Source: Halanaerobiales bacterium (GTDB lineage Bacteria; Bacillota; Halanaerobiia; Halanaerobiales; DTU029). From it: 35,221 bases of DNA. The stretch spans positions 1 through 35,221 of the forward strand of contig JANWJZ010000086.1 in the NCBI GenBank assembly GCA_025451675.1, given 5' to 3'. Every line of letters begins with the position of its first letter. The stretch's first letter is position 1. Shown here in pieces: positions 17,047-24,993 of this stretch. The position numbers were made by a program, and so were the translations under genes. The notes under the pieces were generated by a model, which saw only the letters and a list, made by a program, of their open reading frames with translations, had not been told where the DNA came from and ran no database searches.

Positions 17047-18138
17047 ATGGCGCAAACCATTAGGGTGGAAATAGATAAATTGAGACCAGGAATGCGTGTA
17101 GCGAAGATGGTGGAAAACCAGCTTGGAGCAGTATTGCTAACTCCCGGCATGATACTGGATGAAAATATAATAATGAAGCTGCAGAGGATGGGGATTCCCG
17201 AGGTAGTCATCTATAATGAGACGGATAAAGAGGTAGAAGAGAATAAGCAGAAGTTTACTGAACAATATATTGATAGTATAGGCAATTTTAAAGAAGTGAT
17301 GTTTGATGCAAAAAGGCAGAATAATATAAATTTTGCCAGCCTGAAAAAGATTGCTGATAATTCCCTGCAGATGGATACTAACAGGGATATAGTATCCATG
17401 TTAAGCATGGTCAGGAGTGTTGATGAATATACTTATTCCCATTCGGTGAATGTAGGGATTCTGGCTATGATGTTTGGCCGCTGGGCTGGCCTGCAGGAAA
17501 AGGAAATAAAGCAATTACTTTATGCAGGCATGCTGCATGATATTGGTAAGGCAAAGATACCTGATGAAATTTTAAATAAAAGGGGCCCCTTGACCGAGCA
17601 GGAATATAATATCATGAAAACCCATACTGTTCATGGTTATCAGTTGACAAAAACCTGTACCCTTTTGTCTGAGAATATACGCCAGGCAGTATTATTACAC
17701 CATGAGCGGAATGATGGCAGTGGTTATCCTTTTGGCCATAAGAAAGATAAAATACCCTTTATGGCCAGGGTGCTGGCTATAGTGGATACCTATGATGCCA
17801 TGACTTCTGACCGGGTTTACAGGGATCAGCGTCCACCGTTTGAGGTTTTTGCCCTTTTTGAAGAGGACCTGCCAAGCTATGATCTCTTACTGACCAATGT
17901 GTTTATGAACCGCATGGCCCAGTTTTATCTGGGTGAGATGGTAGAACTGGACAATGGCCAGATGGGAGAGATAGTTTTTTTAAACCCCAATCAGATTTCC
18001 AGGCCAATCGTAAAAGTAGGGGATAAGTATATTGATCTTGCTGATAGCGAGTTGAATATTAAAAAAGTAGAGATAAAAAGGCCGGCCTATTTAAACAATA
18101 TTGAGGAGGCAGGACAGGAGGAAAACATATCCAGTTAA
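17047..18138 (+). CDS. HD-GYP domain cyclic-di-GMP phosphodiesterase
   Basis: A 363-residue protein with an N-terminal alpha/beta module (1 to about 60; LRPGMRVAKMV ... LLTPGMIL, DUF3391-like) and an HD-GYP domain (about 110-300). All catalytic motifs are present: H132, H164-D165 in HDIGKAKIP, H193/H196, HHE (218-220) and GYP (226-228), plus DTYDAMTSDRVYR. It should therefore hydrolyse c-di-GMP to pGpG/GMP with a di- or tri-metal centre in the cytoplasm. A small C-terminal domain follows (ELDNGQMGEIVFLNPNQISRPIVKV). There is no membrane segment, so its signal is cytosolic. GGGAGGG precedes ATG 17047. It is divergent from the LysM gene and convergent with the next. Confidence 0.92.
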   Translation: MAQTIRVEIDKLRPGMRVAKMVENQLGAVLLTPGMILDENIIMKLQRMGIPEVVIYNETDKEVEENKQKFTEQYIDSIGNFKEVMFDAKRQNNINFASLKKIADNSLQMDTNRDIVSMLSMVRSVDEYTYSHSVNVGILAMMFGRWAGLQEKEIKQLLYAGMLHDIGKAKIPDEILNKRGPLTEQEYNIMKTHTVHGYQLTKTCTLLSENIRQAVLLHHERNDGSGYPFGHKKDKIPFMARVLAIVDTYDAMTSDRVYRDQRPPFEVFALFEEDLPSYDLLLTNVFMNRMAQFYLGEMVELDNGQMGEIVFLNPNQISRPIVKVGDKYIDLADSELNIKKVEIKRPAYLNNIEEAGQEENISS

Positions 18139-18156
18139 CCCGAATAAGCAAGTTAA

Positions 18157-18519
18157 TCAGGCCAAAAGTTTTTTCCTTGATTTTATTTTTCTAATGATAA
18201 ATTCCATATTAAGGGAATTGATGATTACACCATCATTTAAAAAAGTGGCCGCCATGGTATTAAAACCAAGGAGAAAGGGAATATTGACACAATTATTATT
18301 GTATTTCTCCTTAATAATTATCAGGCCTACTTTTTTTTCTTTTCTGGCCCATTTTCTACTCTCTTTTTTATTCAACGGTTTGATTTCTATGTCGTGGATG
18401 GTAGTCTCAAATGAACTTATCCTGATCCCATCCTGTTTTGTTGTTATTTTCACCTTCTGGCCCTGGTAGTCTTCATATAATTTATTGAAGATTTCTTCAA
18501 AGGTTGAAAGTTGAAGCAT
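18157..18519 (-). CDS. Conserved-looking small protein, function unknown
   Basis: A 120-residue basic protein that I do not recognise. The N-terminal part (FEEIFNKLYEDYQGQKVKITTKQDGIRI ... TTIHDIEIKPL) looks like a small beta-rich fold. A Lys/Arg-rich stretch (KKESRKWARKEKKVG) follows, and then a hydrophobic segment (VNIPFLLGFNTMAATFLNDGVIINS). ATG 18519 is preferred over GTG 18528 because AGGAAGGTG is correctly spaced for it. The stop is 18 bp from the end of the convergent HD-GYP gene. It lies downstream of the orphan ybaB-like gene but beyond its terminator. Nucleic-acid binding is a guess from charge alone. Confidence 0.6.
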   Translation of the reverse strand: MLQLSTFEEIFNKLYEDYQGQKVKITTKQDGIRISSFETTIHDIEIKPLNKKESRKWARKEKKVGLIIIKEKYNNNCVNIPFLLGFNTMAATFLNDGVIINSLNMEFIIRKIKSRKKLLA

Positions 18520-18631
18520 TTTAAACACCTTCCTCTTAGATTAGTTAACTGACTGATGTTATTATTAGCCTGTTTCCTGAATTTTATACCCTGGCTGGCA
18601 GGAAATATTGGTGGAAAGGGGATATTTTAAA

Positions 18632-18663
18632 TAAAAAACCACCGTAGCGGTGGTTTAATTTTT
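18632..18663. terminator. Bidirectional terminator after the YbaB-like gene
   Basis: 8-bp stem AACCACCG (18637-18644) / CGGTGGTT (18648-18655) with a 3-nt loop. There is an A-run on the left (T-run for minus-strand transcripts) and TTTAATTTTTTTT on the right. Confidence 0.85.
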
Positions 18664-18664
18664 T

Positions 18665-18982
18665 TTAAAATAAACCTGGTATATCTGGAATATTTATATC
18701 TCCTACTATCTCTTTCTTTTTACTGACCTCCAGTTCCCTGGCTTTTTTCAGGGTGTTGTTGGTCGCTTCTACTACGGCCTGAATCAGGTTATCTTTTTTT
18801 ATACTACTGATCTGGCCAGGGTTAAAGCGATAGTCTTTGATTACTCCCTTGCCATCGGAAATGGCTGTAATGATTCCCTGGCTATCACTTCCCTCCACTG
18901 TTATTTGTTCAAGTTCCTTCTCCAGAGCAGCCATACCTTTTTTAATATTATTGATCTTTGTAATGATATCATTCATATCCAT
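18665..18982 (-). CDS. YbaB/EbfC-family nucleoid-associated protein (orphan paralogue)
   Basis: At 105 residues it has the YbaB length and layout: an N-terminal helix rich in charged residues, a central beta segment (ITVEGSDSQGIITAISDGKGVIKDYRFNP), a second helix (KDNLIQAVVEATNNTLKKARE) and a tail ending in PDIPGLF. YbaB dimers bind DNA without strong sequence specificity and help organise the nucleoid. The normal chromosomal copy sits beside dnaX and recR; this one does not, and its N-terminus lacks the usual Met/Gln-rich MxxMQKMMKQ start, so it is a divergent second copy or a homologue with a different task. AAAGGAGGTTA precedes ATG 18982. Confidence 0.75.
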   Translation of the reverse strand: MDMNDIITKINNIKKGMAALEKELEQITVEGSDSQGIITAISDGKGVIKDYRFNPGQISSIKKDNLIQAVVEATNNTLKKARELEVSKKKEIVGDINIPDIPGLF

Positions 18983-19171
18983 ACTTTTATAACCTCCTTT
19001 TTTATAAATATATGCTCCTGTTTTTCGCTTAATGAAAATACATAATTAAAAAAGGTTTAAATATATTTAAAATAAAAAAGGAAAAATATACCCTGCACAG
19101 AATTATTTAAGTATTTAATAAATTTTTGATAAAAATTAGTTAAAAATGCTTCTAAATTATATAGAAAATTA

Positions 19172-19200
19172 TTGACAGAAATTTTAAGGTCTGTTATTAT
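19172..19200 (+). promoter_or_regulatory. Near-consensus promoter of the efflux operon
   Basis: TTGACA (19172-19177), exactly 17 bp, TATTAT (19195-19200). It is followed at once by the GTGCAC repeats and lies 70 bp before the adaptor start. Confidence 0.8.
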
Positions 19201-19202
19201 AT

Positions 19203-19226
19203 TAGTGCACTAGGTAAATAGTGCAC
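19203..19226 (+). promoter_or_regulatory. Twin GTGCAC operator-like repeat at the efflux promoter
   Basis: TAGTGCACTA (19203-19212) is a perfect 10-bp palindrome, and TAGTGCAC recurs at 19219-19226. The repeats start 16 bp apart, immediately downstream of the -10 box and across the expected transcription start. The position suits repression by a dimeric regulator of TetR or MarR type. No such regulator gene is adjacent. Confidence 0.6.
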
Positions 19227-19269
19227 AAAGGTATTTAAAATAAGATTATAACGAAGAGAGGGGAGCATT

Positions 19270-20703
19270 ATGAAAAAAAAGAAAAAAATTATCATTATTT
19301 CCGTCATTATTATTGTCCTGGCAGTGCTTTTATTGGGACGGTGTGGTAATTCAGCAAACCAGAACCAGGTAGTTATGGTTAATGTGAAAACTGAAGAGGC
19401 GGTAAAAGAAACACTGGTAACCAAAGCCCTTGCTGACGGCAGTGTTAAAGCACGGGAGGAACAGGATATTAAGGTTCCCTTGACCGGGACAGTAAAAGAA
19501 GTATTTGTTAAAAGCGGAGATTTTGTGAAAGAAGGGACACCTTTATACAGCATAGAGGATAGGAATATAAGGTATTCTCTGGAGACCGTTCTGACTGGCT
19601 ATGAGGAGGCAAAGGTAAATTATGAGAATCTTCTCGATACATACAGGAATCAGGATAGGATTTCCCGGTTAAGGCTGGAAGAAGCCAGAAAAAACCTGGA
19701 GATAGCTCTTCTGTCATATCAGCAGGATTTGTCCTCTCTGGAAGCAGAGGAACTTAGATTGGTTCAGGAACTGGAAGAAATGGCTACTGCCTTGAAAAAA
19801 GCAGAAGAGGAGTTAAATGATAATAAGTACCTATATGAGAAAAATGCCATAGCTAAAAATACACTGGAGGCATCCAGGGAGAGATTTGAGGAACTGGAGC
19901 GGAATTATAAGCGGCTGGAGAATAATTTGAATATCTTCTTAGAGCAAAGGAAGCCCAATACACTGGAACTGGCCAGCCTGAAGATAGATAATGCCAGAAA
20001 TAATCTGGAATACCTGGAGGCCACTCTGGAAAAAGAAAAGATAACAGAAAAAGACCTGGAAGTTGCTAAATTAAAGTTAGCCAATATGGAAACTGAGATA
20101 GAAAAACTGCAAAAAGACCTGGAGATGGCCGTTGTTAAGGCGCCCATGACCGGGACAATTATGAATCTGGGGATTAAAAAAGGGGACAGGATAGTTGAAG
20201 GAGAGACAATAGGTAGTATTGCTAATCTGGATTCCTATATAGTTGAAGTAATGGTTGATGAAATAGATGTTAATGCAGTCGCTGTCGGACAGGATGTAAT
20301 AATTACCAGTGATGCTTTCAGTGCTGAGCTGGAAGGGGTAGTTACTTTTATTGCCCCCGGTGGTACCAATGTCGGTAATATCAATAAGTACAGGACGGAA
20401 ATTGATATAATAGATGCGAAAGGTTTATTGCGGCCCGGTATGTTTGTAAATGTGGAGATAATTACTAACAGGCTGGAAGACGTCATTGCCGTACCGTCTC
20501 TGGCTATCCTGGGTGATGATGAGAAATTTGTTTTTGTGGTTGAAGAGGGTATGGCCAGGAAACGCCCTGTAGAGGTCGGTATGCGGTCTTTGAGTAAGGT
20601 GGAGATCCGCGGTGTGGAAGCGGGAGAAAAGGTTATTATCGGCCCTTATAGTACTTTAATTACTCTGGATGACGGAAAGCCTGTATTTGAGATGGGAGAA
20701 TAA
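19270..20703 (+). CDS. MacA/HlyD-family periplasmic adaptor of efflux pump
   Basis: The 477-residue membrane-fusion protein links the inner-membrane ABC pump to the outer-membrane channel. A basic N-terminus and single membrane anchor (about 7-24) precede the first half of the lipoyl/barrel-sandwich domain (VPLTGTVKEVFVKSGDFVKEGTPLYSI). A long alpha-helical hairpin (about 100-290, heptad-rich in Glu/Leu/Lys) follows, then the second lipoyl half (VKAPMTGTIMNLGIKKGDRIVEGETIGSI) and beta-barrel/membrane-proximal domains. The long hairpin suggests a wide periplasmic reach. GAGGGGAG precedes ATG 19270. It is the first gene of a six-gene operon with ATPase, two permeases and two TolC-like proteins. 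The exported substrate is unknown. Confidence 0.9.
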   Translation: MKKKKKIIIISVIIIVLAVLLLGRCGNSANQNQVVMVNVKTEEAVKETLVTKALADGSVKAREEQDIKVPLTGTVKEVFVKSGDFVKEGTPLYSIEDRNIRYSLETVLTGYEEAKVNYENLLDTYRNQDRISRLRLEEARKNLEIALLSYQQDLSSLEAEELRLVQELEEMATALKKAEEELNDNKYLYEKNAIAKNTLEASRERFEELERNYKRLENNLNIFLEQRKPNTLELASLKIDNARNNLEYLEATLEKEKITEKDLEVAKLKLANMETEIEKLQKDLEMAVVKAPMTGTIMNLGIKKGDRIVEGETIGSIANLDSYIVEVMVDEIDVNAVAVGQDVIITSDAFSAELEGVVTFIAPGGTNVGNINKYRTEIDIIDAKGLLRPGMFVNVEIITNRLEDVIAVPSLAILGDDEKFVFVVEEGMARKRPVEVGMRSLSKVEIRGVEAGEKVIIGPYSTLITLDDGKPVFEMGE

Positions 20704-20719
20704 GGGGTGTATATAGGTG

Positions 20720-21430
20720 ATGATACAAGCCGAAAAGATAACAAAAATATATGGTAAGGGAGAGATAGCCGTCCGGGCTCTCAATGAGGTCTCCTTTTCA
20801 GTAAAGGAAGGGGAGTTCGTGGCCATAATGGGCCCTTCCGGCTCCGGTAAATCTACATTGATGAATATTTTGGGTTGCCTTGATACTCCCACTTCCGGAA
20901 AATATATATTGAATGGTACAGATGTCAGTAACATGAATGACAAGGAACTGGCCAGGATCCGGAACAGGAAGATTGGCTTTATCTTTCAGACCTTCAATTT
21001 ACTGCCCAGGTTGACTGCTCTGAAGAATGTGGAACAGCCCATGATTTACCGGGGTGTACGGAAAAAACAAAGAGAGGAGATAGCAAAAAGGGTCCTGACA
21101 GAAGTAGGCCTGGGGGACAGGTTACATCACCGGCCCAATGAATTATCCGGGGGCCAGCGGCAGCGGGTGGCCATTGCCAGGGCACTGGTCAATGAGCCGG
21201 ATATAATACTGGCCGATGAACCTACGGGAAACCTGGACTCCAAATCGGAAGAGGATATATTAAATATATTGAGGGATTTAAACCAGAGGGGTATTACAAT
21301 AGTAATGGTTACCCATGATTATGATGTAGCCCGTGTTGCCCACCGGATAGTGCACTTCAGGGATGGCGAGATAGTACGGGAAGAGAATCTGCTGCCGGAT
21401 GACGGAGGTGGCAGCCTTGAAATGGATTGA
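20720..21430 (+). CDS. ABC transporter ATPase, MacB/LolD type
   Basis: Nucleotide-binding subunit that powers the type VII (MacB/FtsX-like) ABC permeases next to it. The 236-residue protein has Walker A GPSGSGKST (38-46), the Q-loop in FIFQTFNLLPRLTALKNVE, signature LSGGQRQRVAIARAL (142-156), Walker B IILADEPTGNLDS (162-174) and the H-loop in MVTHDYDVARVAHRIVHF. This is the family of mechanotransmission pumps that work with TolC without carrying substrate across the inner membrane. ATG 20720 is preceded directly by an in-frame GTG (20717); AAGGGGTG (20702-20709) could serve either. Its 3' end overlaps the first permease gene. Confidence 0.95.
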   Translation: MIQAEKITKIYGKGEIAVRALNEVSFSVKEGEFVAIMGPSGSGKSTLMNILGCLDTPTSGKYILNGTDVSNMNDKELARIRNRKIGFIFQTFNLLPRLTALKNVEQPMIYRGVRKKQREEIAKRVLTEVGLGDRLHHRPNELSGGQRQRVAIARALVNEPDIILADEPTGNLDSKSEEDILNILRDLNQRGITIVMVTHDYDVARVAHRIVHFRDGEIVREENLLPDDGGGSLEMD

Positions 21431-22634
21431 GTATATCCGCCTGGCCTTTGCAGAAATATTCTACAATAAAATGAGGACCTTTCTGACCTTATTGGGTATA
21501 ATTATCGGGATAGCAGCAGTAATGATTATAATCTTTGTCGTTCATGGCGCTGAAATATATATCATGAGTGAATTGGAATCTGTCTTACCACTGGATTTGA
21601 TAGAGGTAAGCGGGCGCTGGGATTATGACAGGCAGCGTATGATGGCCAATGTGACTATGGAGGATATAAATTATATTAAGAATAAACTGGGTAAAGATAT
21701 CCGTTCTATCACAGCTATCTATCAAACGGATCTGGAACTCAATTACCAGGGCAGGGTCTATGATGCTGATATTATTGCCACCCTGCCGTCCTTTCAGGAT
21801 TTCTATAAGATGTCTTTCAGTGAGGGACATTTTTTCACAGATATAGATCTGGAGACCCGGAATCAGGTAGTGGTTCTGGGTTATGAGATAGCCCGGGAAC
21901 TATTTCCTGAGGGGGATGCCCTGGGGAAGAAAATTGATATTTACGGCCCATATACGGTAATAGGTGTATTATCAGAGTCATATAAATCTCCTTTGGTTAC
22001 TGGTGGTACAAATGATAACTGGGCTTTCATACCCCTGACTAACTTTGAAAGGTATTTCGGTATCAAAGACAGGTTTGCTGTTTTGATCCGGGCAGCAGAC
22101 AGGGGTAATATAGGCAGGACCCAGGCTAAAATTCTGGAGGCACTGGATGAGAAGTATGGTTTAGTTGAAGGGGAGTCAAAATTCCAGGCTTTTAATCTAA
22201 GTGAAGGTATAGAGGGGATCAGTATCATAAAAATTGTCCTGATGGTTTTATTGAGTGGCGTGGCCAGTATTACCTTGCTGGTTGCGGGAATCGGTGTAAT
22301 GAATATTATGCTGGTAATCATCACTGAGCGGACAAAGGAGATAGGTTTACGTAAGGCCCTGGGGGCCAGTAGAGGGGATATTTTGATACAGTTTATTATA
22401 GAAAGTATTTTCCTCTGCCTCCTGGGCGGGGTTCTGGGGATAGTCCTGGGTTACCTGGGTAGCAATCTGGCCCTGAATTATGCCCGCGAATTTATAAATT
22501 TAGAGGTAGCTGTTCCTTTCTGGTCAGTTATCCTCTCCCTGGCATTCACCTGTGGAGTAGGCCTGTTTTTTGGTATATATCCTGCAGCGAAAGCCGCTAA
22601 ACTGGATCCCATTGTAGCCCTTCAGTATGAATAA
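21417..22634 (+). CDS. MacB/FtsX-family ABC permease 1
   Basis: The 405-residue permease has one N-terminal membrane helix ([24 protein letters not shown]), a periplasmic MacB core domain of about 200 residues, then three C-terminal helices (VVLMV...[57 protein letters not shown]). The coupling motif ERTKEIGLRKALGAS and the end PAAKAAKLDPIVALQYE are classic. Start: TTG 21417 follows GGAGGTG (21404-21410) and gives MKWIEYIRLAF, matching the start of the downstream paralogue. ATG 21399 is in frame but has no spaced binding site. It overlaps the ATPase gene by 14 bp, indicating translational coupling. Confidence 0.92.
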   Translation: MKWIEYIRLAFAEIFYNKMRTFLTLLGIIIGIAAVMIIIFVVHGAEIYIMSELESVLPLDLIEVSGRWDYDRQRMMANVTMEDINYIKNKLGKDIRSITAIYQTDLELNYQGRVYDADIIATLPSFQDFYKMSFSEGHFFTDIDLETRNQVVVLGYEIARELFPEGDALGKKIDIYGPYTVIGVLSESYKSPLVTGGTNDNWAFIPLTNFERYFGIKDRFAVLIRAADRGNIGRTQAKILEALDEKYGLVEGESKFQAFNLSEGIEGISIIKIVLMVLLSGVASITLLVAGIGVMNIMLVIITERTKEIGLRKALGASRGDILIQFIIESIFLCLLGGVLGIVLGYLGSNLALNYAREFINLEVAVPFWSVILSLAFTCGVGLFFGIYPAAKAAKLDPIVALQYE

Positions 22635-22649
22635 GAAGGAGAGAGGTAG

Positions 22650-23867
22650 ATGAGATGGCTTGAGAGAATAAAAATATCCCTGACAGGGGTATGGAGTAAT
22701 AAATTCCGTTCTTTTCTTACCCTGCTGGGTATAATAATCGGTGTCAGTTCAGTTATCATAATGGTTTCCCTGGGCAGCGGTACCCAGAAGGTGGTCGGGG
22801 GCCAGTTTGAGGAGCTTTTTTCCAGACAGGTTTATTTAACGAGCAACCTGCAGCTTCCCTACAGGCAGAGGGGGGAATTATCCCTGGAAGATGTGGATTA
22901 TTTGAGAGAGTCCATGATAGGTGTAGTGGATGTGATTCCCTTTTTCCGTACCTGGCGGGATATAAACCACGGAGACAGGGAATATGTCACAGGAGTGGCA
23001 GGTGTTACGGAAAAGGCTCTGGAAGTCACTAATCTGAAACTGGAATATGGCCGGATGATCACTGAAGAGGATATAAGAAGCCGTGAACTGGTTGCGGTAG
23101 TAGGGCAGCGGACCCTTGAACAACTAATAGGCAGCACTGATTATAGCTCTTTTATTGGCAAAGAGGTCAAGATAGAAAACCATAAGTTCCTGATAATTGG
23201 AGTCCTGGGAGTGTCTGCTTCTACAGTGTCACTGTCAAATGACGTAGTCCTGATTCCCTTCACGACCTTCCGTGACATATGGAGGTGGGAGGGGCAGAAT
23301 CCAGAATTCTTTTTGATTACTTATGATTCCATGACCAGTGAACAGGATATAATAAAACAGGCAGAGTACCTGCTGAATAGTAAATATGGTACTGTCAGGG
23401 GTAAATCCAGGTTCCTGATGTCCGGTGTTGAGAGCGAGATAAATTTAATCAATAATATCATAAATATCATGACAATGGTCCTGGGCAGTATTGCGGCTAT
23501 TTCACTCCTGGTCGGCGGTATCGGGGTCATGAATATAATGTTGGTTACTGTCAAGGAACGGACCAGGGAAATAGGCCTGAGAAAGGCCATTGGTGCCAGC
23601 AGCCTGGATATACAGAGCCAGTTTTTACTGGAATCAATTATCCTCGCCGGTGGGGGAGGATTAATAGGCATACTAGTGGGAGTAAGTATATCTTCTTTGA
23701 TTAGCCTGATCCTGTCCATGAGTTTTGAGTGGTGGCAGGGGGGAACTCCTTTCTGGGTGGTATTTCTGTCTTTTGCAGTGACGACAGCGATTGGAATTAT
23801 TTTCGGTTTTTATCCTGCCTATAAGGCCTCTAAGCTGGATCCTATAGAGGCCCTGAGGTATGAGTAA
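22650..23867 (+). CDS. MacB/FtsX-family ABC permease 2
   Basis: A 405-residue paralogue of the preceding gene with the same layout: N-terminal helix ([23 protein letters not shown]), periplasmic domain ([14 protein letters not shown] ... [15 protein letters not shown]), and three C-terminal helices with [29 protein letters not shown] and the ending [16 protein letters not shown]. Two separate permeases suggest a heterodimeric pump rather than the MacB homodimer; both lack a fused ATPase domain, so the neighbouring stand-alone ATPase must serve both. AAGGAGAGAGG lies upstream of ATG 22650, 15 bp after the previous stop. Confidence 0.93.
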   Translation: MRWLERIKISLTGVWSNKFRSFLTLLGIIIGVSSVIIMVSLGSGTQKVVGGQFEELFSRQVYLTSNLQLPYRQRGELSLEDVDYLRESMIGVVDVIPFFRTWRDINHGDREYVTGVAGVTEKALEVTNLKLEYGRMITEEDIRSRELVAVVGQRTLEQLIGSTDYSSFIGKEVKIENHKFLIIGVLGVSASTVSLSNDVVLIPFTTFRDIWRWEGQNPEFFLITYDSMTSEQDIIKQAEYLLNSKYGTVRGKSRFLMSGVESEINLINNIINIMTMVLGSIAAISLLVGGIGVMNIMLVTVKERTREIGLRKAIGASSLDIQSQFLLESIILAGGGGLIGILVGVSISSLISLILSMSFEWWQGGTPFWVVFLSFAVTTAIGIIFGFYPAYKASKLDPIEALRYE

Positions 23868-23925
23868 TAATATGAAAGCTATCAGGCATAAATATTTTCT
23901 GAAAATCAAAAAAAGGGGGATTACT

Positions 23926-24993
23926 GTGGGGGAGAAGGGTATGAAGAGGACTTTTTTGCTTTTTTCAGTTTCGTTTATCCTGTTAATATTCAGCGTCTTT
24001 GCAGTTGCCAGTGAGAATGCTGTCGGCCTGGATGAGATTGTTGCCCTGGCTCTGGAGAAAAATATAGATTTAAAACTGGCGGAACTCAGCCTGGAAGAGG
24101 CGAAAGTTGAATATAGAAAGGCCCAATTAAATAATTTATTGACAAACAGCAGATTAGTGGAATTACAGAGTGAGTTATACCTGGTCCAGGCAGAGGAAAA
24201 TTATAAAAATACAAAAAATGCGGTAATACTGGATATCATAAATAACTACCTGAGGTTGATCAGTTTAAAACAGCAGATAGAGACAGCAGAAAAGGAAGTT
24301 GAGCTGGAGGGGAACAGGGTTGAAGAGGTGGAGGCCCAGGTCAAGCTGGGTTACAAGAGCAGCCTGGAATTGTTTACACAGGAAAGTTCTTACCAGGCAG
24401 CGGTTAATGCCCTGGAGAAACTGAAGGGGGATCTGGAACAGAGCAATAGGGAAATCAGGTATAAGCTGGCCCTGGATGCAGGGACAGAGATAGTATTGAT
24501 TGAGCCGGTTAAACCTGAGATCTGGACCGTGTCTGAAGAGGATATATCTCTGGCAGCCAGTAGCAATACAGTACTGGATATAAGGGAGCAACAGGTAGAA
24601 GTAGCCAGGGGTGAACTGGAGAGAGCCAGGATTGCCGGACTTGCAGAATTGGAGATAAGGAAAAAGGAACTGGCCCTGGCTAAGGCGGAATTGGAACTGG
24701 AGAAGGAGAGACAAAACCAGGAGATGAAGTTCAATAATGCCTATCATCAGTATAATCAGGCGGTTAAAAACATGAATATGGCTGAAAATTCCCTGCTACA
24801 GGCTGAGGAACATTATAAAATCATAAAAGAACAGAATGAGGCTGGCTTCGTAAGTAATAATGATTTACTTGCTTCAGAATTGAGCCTGTACAAGGCCAGG
24901 GATATGTTTACTGGTGCTATAGCTGACTATTATACAGCCCTTATACAGTTACAGCAGTTATTGGGTATGGAGCTGGAGGTGGATCTTAGATAA
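23926..24993 (+). CDS. TolC-family helical protein apparently lacking beta-barrel strands
   Basis: It has a signal peptide (KRTFLLFSVSFILLIFSVFAVASE) and two TolC/OEP-type helical repeats (LDEIVALALEKNIDLKLAELSLEEAK and, in the second half, VLDIREQQVEVARGELERAR). In each repeat the two helices run straight into each other (around residue 75 and residues 235-255), where TolC proteins normally insert about 40-70 residues of beta-hairpin that form the outer-membrane barrel. At about 355 residues it is correspondingly short. It may therefore be a purely periplasmic helical element pairing with the adaptor or with the full TolC encoded next. GTG 23926 follows AAGGGGGA at good spacing; ATG 23941 also starts a valid signal peptide. 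Confidence 0.75.
   Translation: MGEKGMKRTFLLFSVSFILLIFSVFAVASENAVGLDEIVALALEKNIDLKLAELSLEEAKVEYRKAQLNNLLTNSRLVELQSELYLVQAEENYKNTKNAVILDIINNYLRLISLKQQIETAEKEVELEGNRVEEVEAQVKLGYKSSLELFTQESSYQAAVNALEKLKGDLEQSNREIRYKLALDAGTEIVLIEPVKPEIWTVSEEDISLAASSNTVLDIREQQVEVARGELERARIAGLAELEIRKKELALAKAELELEKERQNQEMKFNNAYHQYNQAVKNMNMAENSLLQAEEHYKIIKEQNEAGFVSNNDLLASELSLYKARDMFTGAIADYYTALIQLQQLLGMELEVDLR

Noticed and set aside
18101-18469. Plus-strand frame opposite the unknown gene at 18157-18519
   Set aside because: The minus-strand frame has a proper binding site and balanced protein composition; the plus-strand product is Phe/Leu-rich with no start signal of its own.
21349-21358. A third TAGTGCACT sequence within the ABC ATPase gene
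   Set aside because: It lies inside conserved coding sequence (RIVHF) and is single, so it is more simply explained by codons than as an operator.
24265-24747. 160-codon minus-strand frame opposite the first TolC-like gene
   Set aside because: Leu/Gln/Phe-rich translation is the complement of a Glu/Lys/Gln-rich coiled coil; no start signal.
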